This document shows, one piece after another, positions 25,526 to 34,254 of a DNA stretch of 64,000 bases (position 1 is the first letter of the stretch; every line of letters begins with the position of its first letter). Source of the DNA: Anaerolineae bacterium (GTDB lineage: Bacteria; Chloroflexota; Anaerolineae; 4572-78; J111); assembly GCA_023151115.1 (NCBI GenBank), contig JAKLJP010000010.1, positions 124,001-188,000 of the forward strand, given 5' to 3'. A model generated the notes under the pieces. It searched no databases. It was not told the DNA's origin and saw nothing but the letters and a program-made list of their open reading frames with translations. The position numbers and the translations under genes were made by a program.

Positions 25526-28421
25526 TTTCCTCCACTACAATCGGCCAACTATCAAGCACCACCCGATTCCCCACTACCTGACCTGCCCTGGTGACGGGCA
25601 GGCGGCTAAAATCGTTGGCGTCATACAAGCCTACTTCCAGCCGGTAAGTCCCGCTGGGTGTACCCACAGGGATGAGAAGATTATAAGAGTCTAGCAGATA
25701 TTCACCCATCAGCCAACTTGTGGTGGGAAATTGACCCGCTCCCGGAATTTGATCCTGCTGGCTGATGATTTGCTCGTTATCATCCAACAAGTGGACAAAC
25801 ACGGTCCAGTTCCGGTCCAGAGGCGCGAGCGCCTGCCAGTGCAAGGTTAGCGGTAGATTGTCACCGGCGGTCACTGTAGTTTGAGGCAAATCCAGACCGA
25901 CCAGTTTAGCCTGGTCGCTAAAATTTATATCGAGCGCAAACTGGGGAGCGGACGCATTAAAAACGTGAGGGCGGTCAATGGTGGTGACGATGGTCAGGAT
26001 GAGGTAATCGCTCTGGTTAACTGCCAGCCGTGTCTGCGCCGGAGTTGTTAAGGCAACTATCAGCCGGTAATCTCCGGGCGGCAGCGTTGGCGGCAGCGGC
26101 AGATCATACGGATCGTGTAACAGCGTCCCTTGCTGCCACTGAGGGGTCGGGCGAAGCGGCTCGCGCTCATAAGCAAAGACCGGCTGGCCCGCGCCATCCT
26201 GAAGCTGAATGACGGTGGTCAGCGGGCCGGGGGCCTGCGCCAGCGACTCCCAGAACAGGTTAAGCGGCATATTCTGGCCGGCCTTGAAAGGCCCTTGTCC
26301 CAGGCTGTAACCCACCAGCCGGACTTCTTGCCCAAAAACGGCATCGGTCAAGGTTTCCACGGGCAGAGCCGCTGGCCGTACTGGCGGGTTGGGATCAATC
26401 ACTTCAACTTCGGCCAGCAGCAGTTCTGCGCCCATGGGTTGGCCCTGGGCATCCCATAAATCCAAGGGATGGTCATCACTGATGCGGCGCACACTGAGCA
26501 ACAGCCGATACCGGCCAGGCGGCGTCCCGGCGGCTACCAGCAAGCCGTGCCGGTCGGTCAGGGTGTCGCCCGCCAGCAAATTGGTAAAGAAAGCCTGTCC
26601 GCCCGCCGGCTGGCTGTCGCGAATACTCCAGGTGTGCCCTTGCGCATCGGCCAAACGCAAGCTGACTCGATGCTCGCTGCCGAGACTCTTCTCTTTGCGC
26701 CAGGTTAAAATAAGGGGAATAATGCCCCGGCCTGCTTCATACTGCTCCTGGCCCACTTTAGCTTCGACCAGGGTTAAGCGGCCGGCGAAGTTGGCCGCCG
26801 GAGCCGGAATCAGGGCCGCGCGGGTCGAACCGGCCAGAGTCAGTTTGGTTTGGGGACTGTACCATTGCAGCAGGGCGGGGTAGCCCAGCGCAGCGATGTC
26901 GGCCTCGGCCTCGTCTTCCCAAAAGTGGCCGAGGGCCTGGTGGGCCGGAAACCACAGGCGGGGAGAGGTTTCAAAAATATGGCCCAAATCTTGGCGGCGC
27001 TGGTCGCGTCCCGACTCGCCGGCCCAGCCTTCGCCCCAACCCGGCACGGCAAAAAAGCGCGGCTGCGGTGCTGGTAGGTAGGCATGATAAAAACCAAGCT
27101 GCCACTGGTAGCTGGCCAGCAGGGTATCCTCGGCGGCGGCGCGGGCGGCAATGTCGCGCAGGAGAGGGCGGTAATCCTCGTGGGAGTAACGAGGTAGGCT
27201 GTAAAAACTGAGCAAACTGACCGTTGTGACCAACAGCATCACCACTGCCAAAGCTCCGGCCAGCACCGGCTGCGAGTCCCACAGCCAGACCAGCCCGGCG
27301 GCCATAAAAAGCCAATAAGCCGGCGCAGCCACCAGCCAGGTGCGTTCAAAATAGGGCGGGTTGAAGGGAAAGATCAGATTGATGAGATAACCCGCCAGCA
27401 AGGGCACAAAAAGGTAAAGATAAAGAGAGAGGGCCGGCTTCTGCCGGGCGTACAGGGTTATGATAAACCCGGCAGAGGCCAGCAGCACAAACGGTAGAAC
27501 CGCCCAAACATAAGGCAGCAAATCAGAGGATAGGTGGCCGATGCTAAAGGCAACAAAATGATCGCCGAAGAAGCGCAAAAAGTTCAGCGGCTGGTAGGCT
27601 TCAACCTCGCGCTTGTTGAGGACATAATTGACCGTGCGCAGACCGGCGTAAACCAGCCAGGGCAGGTAAAGCAGTCCAATCCACACAAAACGGCCCAAGC
27701 CCTGCCAGGCCCGCCGAGCGTTGAAACACCCGGCTACATCAAGTGAAAGCCCGCTGAAGCGGGCTGGCGAGACATTTTTAAACGACTCACCCTTATCATA
27801 ATCGGGAGATTCCAACCCTTGGCGGACGACCCTCGTGAGGGTATACAGGAGATGAAAAAGCACGATAAAAGCGGCGTAGTACATGGTGTAAAGGGCAGCG
27901 GTAGCAGTGGCGACATAAGCGATAGACCAACGACCGCCGGGAGTTTTAATCTCGGCTTCACTCTTAAGTAAAAAATAAGTGGACAGCACGCCCAAAAGAG
28001 TCACCAAGCCATACATGCGGACTTCTTGAGCATAATAAACAGCCATCGGCATAACGGCGACAATTCCGGCTGCCGCCACCCCCACCCGCCGGCCTAAAAG
28101 CCGGCGGCCCAGAACAGCCACAGTTGGAATTAAGGCTGTACCAGCTATTACCGAAAAAAAGCGGGCGGTCTCCGCACCAAAGCCGGCCAGCCCCAGCCAG
28201 CCTTGCAGCAGAAGGTAGTAGAGCGGGGGGTGAATATCAATGGCGGTCAGGGCCAGCAGTTGGGGTAGTGATTGGGCCGCAAAATAAATACTCCAGCCTT
28301 CATCGCCCCATAGCGGCTGAAAGTTGAGCCGTTGTAGGCGCAGGCCAAAACCCAACAGACAGAAAAAAAGTACCCAAAGATGGGGGGGGATTTTGAGTTT
28401 TCGCCGGAGCAAATGGTTCAT
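25515..28421 (-). CDS. GT39-type membrane glycosyltransferase with beta-sandwich tail
   Basis: 968-residue protein. Residues 15-430 form the multi-span core of family 39 (ArnT/PMT-like) lipid-linked sugar transferases, with the catalytic-type acidic motif WGDEGWS (about 38-44) in the first extracytoplasmic loop and DIHPPLYY near 62. The C-terminal half carries three successive beta-sandwich-like repeats beginning IPLILTW (about 569), MPLNLFW (about 720) and LPLTLHW (about 856), each ending in PPG(D/T/R)YRL-type strands; similar tails occur in Chloroflexota GT39 proteins. A cytoplasmic loop (about residues 192-232) is coded by a palindromic repeat. The gene overlaps or abuts the ECF sigma gene, so glycosylation and that regulator are co-transcribed. 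Confidence 0.85.
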   Translation of the reverse strand: MNHLLRRKLKIPPHLWVLFFCLLGFGLRLQRLNFQPLWGDEGWSIYFAAQSLPQLLALTAIDIHPPLYYLLLQGWLGLAGFGAETARFFSVIAGTALIPTVAVLGRRLLGRRVGVAAAGIVAVMPMAVYYAQEVRMYGLVTLLGVLSTYFLLKSEAEIKTPGGRWSIAYVATATAALYTMYYAAFIVLFHLLYTLTRVVRQGLESPDYDKGESFKNVSPARFSGLSLDVAGCFNARRAWQGLGRFVWIGLLYLPWLVYAGLRTVNYVLNKREVEAYQPLNFLRFFGDHFVAFSIGHLSSDLLPYVWAVLPFVLLASAGFIITLYARQKPALSLYLYLFVPLLAGYLINLIFPFNPPYFERTWLVAAPAYWLFMAAGLVWLWDSQPVLAGALAVVMLLVTTVSLLSFYSLPRYSHEDYRPLLRDIAARAAAEDTLLASYQWQLGFYHAYLPAPQPRFFAVPGWGEGWAGESGRDQRRQDLGHIFETSPRLWFPAHQALGHFWEDEAEADIAALGYPALLQWYSPQTKLTLAGSTRAALIPAPAANFAGRLTLVEAKVGQEQYEAGRGIIPLILTWRKEKSLGSEHRVSLRLADAQGHTWSIRDSQPAGGQAFFTNLLAGDTLTDRHGLLVAAGTPPGRYRLLLSVRRISDDHPLDLWDAQGQPMGAELLLAEVEVIDPNPPVRPAALPVETLTDAVFGQEVRLVGYSLGQGPFKAGQNMPLNLFWESLAQAPGPLTTVIQLQDGAGQPVFAYEREPLRPTPQWQQGTLLHDPYDLPLPPTLPPGDYRLIVALTTPAQTRLAVNQSDYLILTIVTTIDRPHVFNASAPQFALDINFSDQAKLVGLDLPQTTVTAGDNLPLTLHWQALAPLDRNWTVFVHLLDDNEQIISQQDQIPGAGQFPTTSWLMGEYLLDSYNLLIPVGTPSGTYRLEVGLYDANDFSRLPVTRAGQVVGNRVVLDSWPIVVEESGK
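27726..27845. repeat. Palindromic repeat inserted in GT39 gene
   Basis: Contains AGCCCGC-TGAA-GCGGGCT (27748-27765) and ACCCTCGTGAGGGT (27829-27842), and codes for an atypical polar stretch between two membrane spans. In frame. Confidence 0.65.
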
Positions 28422-28554
28422 GAGGCAAATAGGAAATTAGTCCTGCTGGTGGAACATGGTACTACTTCCAGCCGTGAGTTTATCGGCCAAAGTATAGTAA
28501 AATTGAGCAAAAGTTAGAAACAACCGGGTATCTTATTTGGGAGGATAAGTTATC

Positions 28555-28821
28555 ATGGATGGAATGAGCCTGATTCTGGGTGGCATGTTGGGTATCTTGG
28601 CCGGCTGGGCCTTTTCCAGCGCCTCGGTCAAGCAGCGGGAAGCCAACACCAAGCTGGGTAAAGTCAGTAAGGCCAAAGAAGAACTGAGCAAAATCGAGGG
28701 GGAGGCCAAAGACAACGAAGAAAGCAGCCTGGCCGATGCTGTCCAAAGTTTCCTTTTCCGCCTGCTTGGTTTTGCTGTGATTATTGTACTGGGCGCGATT
28801 TTTTTCTATTCCCTGGGCTAA
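28555..28821 (+). CDS. Small two-span membrane protein
   Basis: 88 residues: an N-terminal hydrophobic segment (about 4-22, LILGGMLGILAGWAF), a charged, helical middle (KQREANTKLGKVSKAKEELSKIEGEAKDNEE, about 26-56) and a C-terminal span (about 66-86). No family recognised. GGGAGGATAAG lies 6-16 nt upstream of the ATG, a good ribosome-binding site. It is divergent from the GT39 gene and convergent with the toxin gene that follows, so it forms a single-gene unit. A short coiled coil between two membrane anchors suggests self-association, but I would not assign a function. Confidence 0.7.
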   Translation: MDGMSLILGGMLGILAGWAFSSASVKQREANTKLGKVSKAKEELSKIEGEAKDNEESSLADAVQSFLFRLLGFAVIIVLGAIFFYSLG

Positions 28822-28829
28822 CCTCGGCC

Positions 28830-29276
28830 TTACTTACCCGTTTCACCCGCCATTTTTTCGATAAGTTCTTCAATTTCTTGAATGAGTACAGGTAAGTTTG
28901 GGCGTGTAAAACTCATATGGGGGGCGCGAATACGGTTATGTTTAATATCTGGTGGGATATGTTTATGATGCGGATGGCTGCTGGCCAGGGTGGGGTCATC
29001 AGGATGAGGTTGAGAGTCATACCAGTACAATTTTTCTTGGCCTCGCCAAACTTCATAACCATACCAATCTGTTACGAGGGGCAAGCGCTGATACAAAATC
29101 CGTTCCCGAACAACCAGTCGAATGTTCTGTTCAAAGTATAGTTCACCCGCTACCCGTGCCAGCGTTGCGCCGCGCCGGATAAAAACGACGGTAGAACTAC
29201 GGACTGAGGGATACTGCTCCGCGAGTGTATACAAAAACAACTCGTAATCTTCGGGCGCACGGAATGGGTCGCTCAT
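28830..29276 (-). CDS. TumE-like toxin (DUF6516)
   Basis: 148 residues with the DUF6516/TumE family pattern: repeated beta-strands (RSSTVVFIRRGATLARVAGELYFEQNIRLVVRERI), the WYGYEVWRGQEKLYWYDSQPHPDDPTLASSHPHHKH segment and the C-terminal LPVLIQEIEELI helix. The conserved YDSQPHP...HPHHKH block is the family hallmark. The start ATG overlaps the upstream antitoxin stop by 4 nt (ATGA), the usual toxin-antitoxin arrangement. The toxin mechanism is not readable from sequence. Confidence 0.82.
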   Translation of the reverse strand: MSDPFRAPEDYELFLYTLAEQYPSVRSSTVVFIRRGATLARVAGELYFEQNIRLVVRERILYQRLPLVTDWYGYEVWRGQEKLYWYDSQPHPDDPTLASSHPHHKHIPPDIKHNRIRAPHMSFTRPNLPVLIQEIEELIEKMAGETGK

Positions 29277-29542
29277 GCAGCAACCCGGATTAACCCGGCT
29301 AAACTTGGCGACTGCCGTTGAATCTTCTGAATTTCATTTCGATATTCTGCCTGGCGGGTTAACCAGGTGCGGTAGACACTCGCCCACTCACCAAAATCCA
29401 GCACCCAGTTATCATCGTCTGGTTCTTCCCCACTGGCGTAGGCGGCATAAAATGTTTCTGAACGGACGCCGAATTTACGTTCAAAATCTAACAATTCTTC
29501 TTCGAGGGCGTGAATGTCGGCTAAAATGTCACGAATGTTCAT
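29273..29542 (-). CDS. TumA-like antitoxin
   Basis: 89-residue, largely helical, acidic protein (NIRDILADIHALEEELLDFERKFGVRSETFYAAYASGEEPDD). The size, position before the TumE-like gene and 4-nt overlap mark it as the antitoxin of the pair. The ATG at 29542 is preceded by GGAGGTAGAC, giving 6-nt spacing. No HTH is obvious, so autoregulation may rest on the complex. Confidence 0.75.
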   Translation of the reverse strand: MNIRDILADIHALEEELLDFERKFGVRSETFYAAYASGEEPDDDNWVLDFGEWASVYRTWLTRQAEYRNEIQKIQRQSPSLAGLIRVAA

Positions 29543-29598
29543 CGTCTACCTCCAGGATGGATTATACCGCAATTCACAATTTTGCTTAAATGGGGAGA

Positions 29599-30855
29599 TT
29601 ACGTGGCGGTTTTGTAAATTCCTTTTGCGGCCAAGACATACTGTTCATATCCTTCGTTAAACTTGTTGATTATATCATTGATTTCGTCCACTAACTCATC
29701 TACAATATTTGAACGCTTGGTTGTATCTGCTAGGGCAAGTACAACCTTACTATCAAATGTCTGAAAATCAAGTTTTCGATTCTGCTCTTTCCACCCTATT
29801 GAATGACCTGTACGCGTAAAATTGTTGTCAATAGCCTTAACAATATGAGCTAAATCGTCGTATCTTTCTTTCTCCGTATTCGCCCAGTCCTGTTTTTCCC
29901 TTTGGTAAACTGAAAAACCATAATATAGCCACCAGTTAATATATACATAAAATAGTAGAACATCGGAGTTACCAAGATCATGCATTTCGATAAGTAACCC
30001 GTAATGTTTTCGGTTCCTTGCACTTCTTCGGTAGAATTTCTCTACCATTGACTTGGTGTACGAGTCTCCCGCCAGATAAAATATTTTATGGTTTTTGGCA
30101 GCTAATTTCTCTTTTAATTCTTCCCAAAAATTAAACTGTATTTCAATCTTTGCCTCTGGTAACGCTCGACTAACATCTATAGCGAGTTTAATATTCTTTT
30201 CATCCAACAGTAAATCTTTTATTTCCATAATATACCCTCGGACTAGTGACTGACCCGTCAATTTCCTTATCAACCGCTGGTATTGAACAAGCGTTTCTCT
30301 AAGAACAGGATATTGTGCGGCTTGTTTTATACATTCTTCTAACCACGCATCAATGTCGTCCTTGTAAGATACAGTACGCAAAAGGGAATCTGCTACTATT
30401 CCTTTCGTACTTTGTTCGCTTGGGGCATCTCCGTTAAGCGTTAAATAAATAACTGAAATATCTTCAATGCCTTGCTTCCGTATTGACTGATAATACCTTG
30501 CCAGTTGTCCCGGTTGATCTTCAGCATAAATTTTGTTTTCTAAAATAATTGCTTGTGTTTCATTGGCAATAAAAATATCAATGTCATCATATTCCTTGAT
30601 TACATAAACATTTTTCAGGTTAAAGTTTGGCAGGTCAATCTGCTGAAGAAATAAACCAAGCAAAATATTACCTTGATTGTGTGAACCTTTTGGATTTAGC
30701 AATTCAGCTAAAAATTGAGAATGCAAGTAGACTTCATCAGACTCATTTCTCAGGATGGAAAAGATGTTGAAATCTTGTTGAGCTTGCTGGAGTACTTTTT
30801 CGTATTTCCACTTGATTATTGCAATACTGTCAAGAAACAGTTCAATTGGCTTCAT
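29599..30855 (-). CDS. PD-(D/E)XK nuclease family protein
   Basis: 418 residues. The nuclease core is near residues 80-125: EYDDIDIFI (Asp) ... AIILENKIYAEDQPGQLARYY, where the E-x-K pair and following Q-L-x-x-Y match the PDDEXK_4-type family (PF14281) as I recall it. The rest is a long domain of unknown role. ATG at 30855 is preferred over the TTG two codons earlier; no ribosome-binding site is evident. Base composition is clearly more AT-rich than all neighbours, with many AAA, ATT and TTT codons, which suggests recent horizontal acquisition. It lies next to a toxin-antitoxin pair, so a defence or selfish island is possible. No methylase or other restriction gene is beside it. Confidence 0.8.
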   Translation of the reverse strand: MKPIELFLDSIAIIKWKYEKVLQQAQQDFNIFSILRNESDEVYLHSQFLAELLNPKGSHNQGNILLGLFLQQIDLPNFNLKNVYVIKEYDDIDIFIANETQAIILENKIYAEDQPGQLARYYQSIRKQGIEDISVIYLTLNGDAPSEQSTKGIVADSLLRTVSYKDDIDAWLEECIKQAAQYPVLRETLVQYQRLIRKLTGQSLVRGYIMEIKDLLLDEKNIKLAIDVSRALPEAKIEIQFNFWEELKEKLAAKNHKIFYLAGDSYTKSMVEKFYRRSARNRKHYGLLIEMHDLGNSDVLLFYVYINWWLYYGFSVYQREKQDWANTEKERYDDLAHIVKAIDNNFTRTGHSIGWKEQNRKLDFQTFDSKVVLALADTTKRSNIVDELVDEINDIINKFNEGYEQYVLAAKGIYKTAT

Positions 30856-30923
30856 TATCAAAAATTTGCGCTAACTTATCTCGGTTAAAAGATCAACGGG
30901 TTTTTCAGCAACATAACAATAAC

Positions 30924-33398
30924 TCACCCATGCGCCAACTTGACCACCGTAACCCCCTCGCCGCCTTCGTTTTCGTCGCCGGGGCGGTAGGAACTGACCA
31001 TAGGATGGCCGCTGAGTTCCTGGCGCACGGCCTGGCGTAAGGCCCCGCTGCCCTTGCCGTGAATGATGCGCACCCAGGGCAGGCGGGCCAAAAAGGCCTG
31101 GTCGAGATATTGGTCCAGGCGCAGCAGGGCTTCTTCCGTTACCTGGCCGCGCAAATCCAACTCCATCCCCGGCGATTCGACGCTGGGAACTTTAACGCTG
31201 CTATAGGTTGACTCGGTTTCGCGGGGCGCGGCTTTTTCCCGCAGGGTCACGCTGGCCAGCGGCACCGTCGAGCGGAACGCGCCCAACTGCACTTCAACCT
31301 GCTTGTTTTGCAAGCCCACCACCTCACCCACCGTATTAAACTGAGGAATAAAAACTTTATCGCCCAAACCCACCGGGCCGGTCAGAGCCGGTGGGGCCTC
31401 GGTTTTGGGGTCAGCTTTAGATTTGGTCTTGGCTTTCTTGTCGCTTTCAATTTTTGTCCGGATTTTGGCCTCAAGCTGTCCCAATCCCTCCTCTGCTTCA
31501 ACCTCCGGGATGGCCTCAGCCTTAGCCTTTATCTCCGCTTTAGCCTGCTCTTTGAGCGCCCTGATTTCCTCCCGCGCCGCCTTGATTTCGCGGCGAGCAT
31601 CCTCGCGGGCGGCGTTAAGAATGTCGCGCCGTTCCTTGTCAATTTCGGCCAGGCGGCGCTGCACCTGTTCGGTTTCCTGTTCGGCCCGCTGGCGTTCGGC
31701 GTCGGCTTCGCGGCGAACCTGGCGGGCCGCTTCGGTCTGAGCCTTGATTTCGGCCAGCATGGCCTCGATTTGCTGGGCATCTTCGCTGACCAGCCCCCGC
31801 GCCCGGTTGATAATATCCTCCGAAATGCCCAACCTTTGGGCAATGGTAAAAGCGTTGGAAGCGCCTGGCAGGCCAATCAACAGCCGGAAGGTCGGTGAGA
31901 GGGTGGCGACATCAAACTCCATGCTGGCATTGGCCACGCCGGGAGTCGTGTGGGCAAACGCTTTCAATTCCGAATAATGGGTCGCCACAAAGGTCGTCAC
32001 CTGGCGCTCCAGCAGATATGAGAGGATGGAGCGGGCTAAAGCCGACCCCTCGATGGGGTCTGTGCCCGCGCCCAGTTCGTCCAAAATCACCAGGGAGTCG
32101 GCATCGCACTCGCTCAAAATCTGCACAATATTGGTCATATGCGAGGAAAAGGTGGACAGGCTTTGCTCGATGGACTGCTCATCGCCAATATCGGCAAAGA
32201 TGCGCTCGAAAAAAGGCAAGGTCGAGCCTTCGGCGGCGGGGATGCGCAGACCCGCCTGGGCCATCGCCGCCAGCAGTCCCACCGTTTTGAGCGATACTGT
32301 TTTGCCGCCCGTGTTAGGCCCAGTGATGATTAGCATACGCGTTTCAGGAGGCAGAGTGATAGTAATGGGTACCACTTTGGTCGGGTCGAGCAGGGGATGT
32401 CGAGCCGCGCTCAACTTAAAAGCAGCAGGGGAGCGGGGGGGCAGGGGAGCAGGGGAGAGTCGCCGTGCGTCCCCTCTGCCCTTCTGCTCCCCCGCTTCGC
32501 GTCCCCTGCTGGCAGGATTGAATAAGATCGGCTCAACGGCGTCAATCGCCTCGGCGTATTTGGCCTTGGCAAAAGCCAGGTCGAGTTCGGCCAGGGCGGC
32601 CACGGTGTGGTCAATCAACCGGCTTTGCCCGCCCACCTGTTCCGACAAAGCCAGCAGAATTTTGCGAATTTCCTCTTCCTCATCCAGTTGAAGCTGCCGC
32701 CATTTGTTGTTGAGTTCCACCGTCGCCAGCGGTTCGATGAAGAGGGTGGCCCCGCTGGCGCTCTGATCGTGGATAATGCCCTGAATTTTGCCCTTAAATT
32801 CGGCCTTGAGCGGGACAACATAGCGCCCGCCTCGCTGCGTGACCAGCGGCTCCTGCAAGTAGCGGCTGTACTGGCTGGAGGCGACCAGCCGGTTGAGCCG
32901 TTCCATCAAGCGGCTATGGGCCGTTTCCAGCTCACGCCGGATGCGGGCCAGATTGGGGCTGGCGCTGCTTTTAACCTCGCCGTGATCGTCAATAGCCTGG
33001 CTGATATCGTTGACCAGGCCGGGGCACGGCTCGATGCGCTGGGCAATATCGGCCAGGCGCGGATAAACCTCGGCCAGCCGGGTAATGGTGCGCTGCAAAT
33101 CGCGGGCAGCAATCAAGGTTTGGCGGATTTCCAGCAGTTCAGTCGGCAGCAGGATCGCGCCGCGTTGAGCGCGTGCAGTCAAGGGCCGGACATCCCGCGA
33201 GCCGCCCACACTCATTCCTACTTTGGCCGAGAGCAGATGGACTGCTTCGCTGGTTTCAGCCTGCCAGGCCTGGGCTTCGGCCAGGTAGGGGCTGGGCCGC
33301 AAGGCCAGCGCCAACTCCTTGCTGGCCGAGAACATAGCGTAGGAGGCTAATTTATGTAAAATTTTGGGAAATTCAAGGGTAACGAGGTGTTTGTCCAC
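30924..33398 (-). CDS. mutS2: Endonuclease MutS2
   Basis: 824-residue MutS2, a MutS-like ATPase with a C-terminal Smr domain, linked to recombination control and to rescue of collided ribosomes. The N-terminus reads DKHLVTLEFPKILHKLASYA; the ATPase has Walker A TGPNTGGKTVSLKTVGLLA (about 357-376), Walker B LVILDELGAGTDPIEG, and ATHYSELKAFA. A long coiled coil (about 525-640) precedes the Smr domain (MELDLRGQ ... VRIIHGKGSGALRQAV, about 745-824), whose LDLRG and HGKG motifs are intact. Residues about 295-327, just before the ATPase domain, are coded by a G-rich repeat (32418-32516) and are absent from typical MutS2. Forms an operon with cvpA (22 nt upstream), an arrangement seen in many bacteria. 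Confidence 0.94.
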   Translation of the reverse strand: MDKHLVTLEFPKILHKLASYAMFSASKELALALRPSPYLAEAQAWQAETSEAVHLLSAKVGMSVGGSRDVRPLTARAQRGAILLPTELLEIRQTLIAARDLQRTITRLAEVYPRLADIAQRIEPCPGLVNDISQAIDDHGEVKSSASPNLARIRRELETAHSRLMERLNRLVASSQYSRYLQEPLVTQRGGRYVVPLKAEFKGKIQGIIHDQSASGATLFIEPLATVELNNKWRQLQLDEEEEIRKILLALSEQVGGQSRLIDHTVAALAELDLAFAKAKYAEAIDAVEPILFNPASRGREAGEQKGRGDARRLSPAPLPPRSPAAFKLSAARHPLLDPTKVVPITITLPPETRMLIITGPNTGGKTVSLKTVGLLAAMAQAGLRIPAAEGSTLPFFERIFADIGDEQSIEQSLSTFSSHMTNIVQILSECDADSLVILDELGAGTDPIEGSALARSILSYLLERQVTTFVATHYSELKAFAHTTPGVANASMEFDVATLSPTFRLLIGLPGASNAFTIAQRLGISEDIINRARGLVSEDAQQIEAMLAEIKAQTEAARQVRREADAERQRAEQETEQVQRRLAEIDKERRDILNAAREDARREIKAAREEIRALKEQAKAEIKAKAEAIPEVEAEEGLGQLEAKIRTKIESDKKAKTKSKADPKTEAPPALTGPVGLGDKVFIPQFNTVGEVVGLQNKQVEVQLGAFRSTVPLASVTLREKAAPRETESTYSSVKVPSVESPGMELDLRGQVTEEALLRLDQYLDQAFLARLPWVRIIHGKGSGALRQAVRQELSGHPMVSSYRPGDENEGGEGVTVVKLAHG
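32418..32516. repeat. GCAGGGGA-word hairpin inside mutS2
   Basis: Tandem GCAGGGGA/GAGCGGGG words on the left and CCCCTCTGCCC, CTGCTCCCCC, TCCCCTGC on the right: a long imperfect hairpin, in frame, adding about 33 residues rich in Arg, Gly, Pro and Ala. Confidence 0.8.
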
Positions 33399-33420
33399 AA
33401 CCTACACTATCGAAATGACC

Positions 33421-34077
33421 TCAGGCAATGATCTCTAAAACACTTTTGAGAATATCGGCATTGCGCGGCACAAATAAGCTGACCGACTGCACAATAGCGG
33501 TCAGAACCTGGTTAAAAAGTGGCAGCAGCATTGATGTTCTCAAATTGGTAACCAATCCTCTTGAAAAGCCGGAGTAGGGAATAGTGGTGTCGGTGGGCTG
33601 AAAAATAAATTGAATCACACCCAAAAGCAAAGCCAGCCAGACGGTGGTTAAAATAAAGCCCATTGCCAGACCGCCCAGGGCATTGAGTGGACCCACGACG
33701 AAGCGCTGGGTGGCTGAAGGCGCAACTTCCTCTACCGGACCAATTTTGCTCTTTTTCTTTATCTTCTTTTTCTTTTCTTCCGGCGGTACGGCCAGATATT
33801 TTACCACCAATCGAAAGGCGTTAAAGAAAACAAGCAGCAGCACCAAAAACGCCAAGACATCGGCCGCTGTTTTCTCCATACCAAAGCCGGAAGTTTCCGG
33901 TTGCAGAATCTGTTCACTGAGCATTTTATACAACCAAAGAGTCGCCACTAACCCTAGCCAAATACTGACCACCGACACAATTTGTGAGACCGCGCCTCTG
34001 ACAAAACCGGCCAAAACCCCCACAAATAGAAGCACAATGAACAACAAATCTAAGGTGTTTAAGCCTAATACTTGCAT
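33421..34077 (-). CDS. cvpA: CvpA family membrane protein
   Basis: 218 residues with four hydrophobic spans. LNTLDLLFIVLLFVGVLAGFVRGAVSQIVSVVSIWLGLV at the N-terminus is the CvpA signature (aspartate in the first span, GxxxGxxxG-like packing). A basic Lys-rich loop (KKKKIKKKSK, about 122-134) follows the second pair of spans. CvpA proteins are tied to envelope processes and colicin V release, but their exact role is open. GGAGAAGG lies 6 nt before the ATG. The gene leads a two-gene unit with mutS2. Confidence 0.85.
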   Translation of the reverse strand: MQVLGLNTLDLLFIVLLFVGVLAGFVRGAVSQIVSVVSIWLGLVATLWLYKMLSEQILQPETSGFGMEKTAADVLAFLVLLLVFFNAFRLVVKYLAVPPEEKKKKIKKKSKIGPVEEVAPSATQRFVVGPLNALGGLAMGFILTTVWLALLLGVIQFIFQPTDTTIPYSGFSRGLVTNLRTSMLLPLFNQVLTAIVQSVSLFVPRNADILKSVLEIIA

Positions 34078-34188
34078 GATGCCTTCTCCTGAATTCCATC
34101 CTTGCGGAACATAACGCTATAATAATAACATTTTTTTTCAAAAATGACACATCCGCCTTATCATTATGTTTTGCGCCCTAAGCTTTTG

Positions 34189-34224
34189 ACAAAAAAAGCT
34201 CATCCTTAAGGTAGGATGAGCTTT
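34189..34224 (-). terminator. Terminator of bactofilin gene
   Basis: Minus strand: AAAGCTCATCCT, 6-nt loop, AGGATGAGCTTT, then a T run (plus-strand A34189-34194). It sits 30 nt after the bactofilin stop and separates it from cvpA-mutS2. Confidence 0.88.
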
Positions 34225-34254
34225 CGAGTCAATTCGGGGATAACGGATCAGCAA

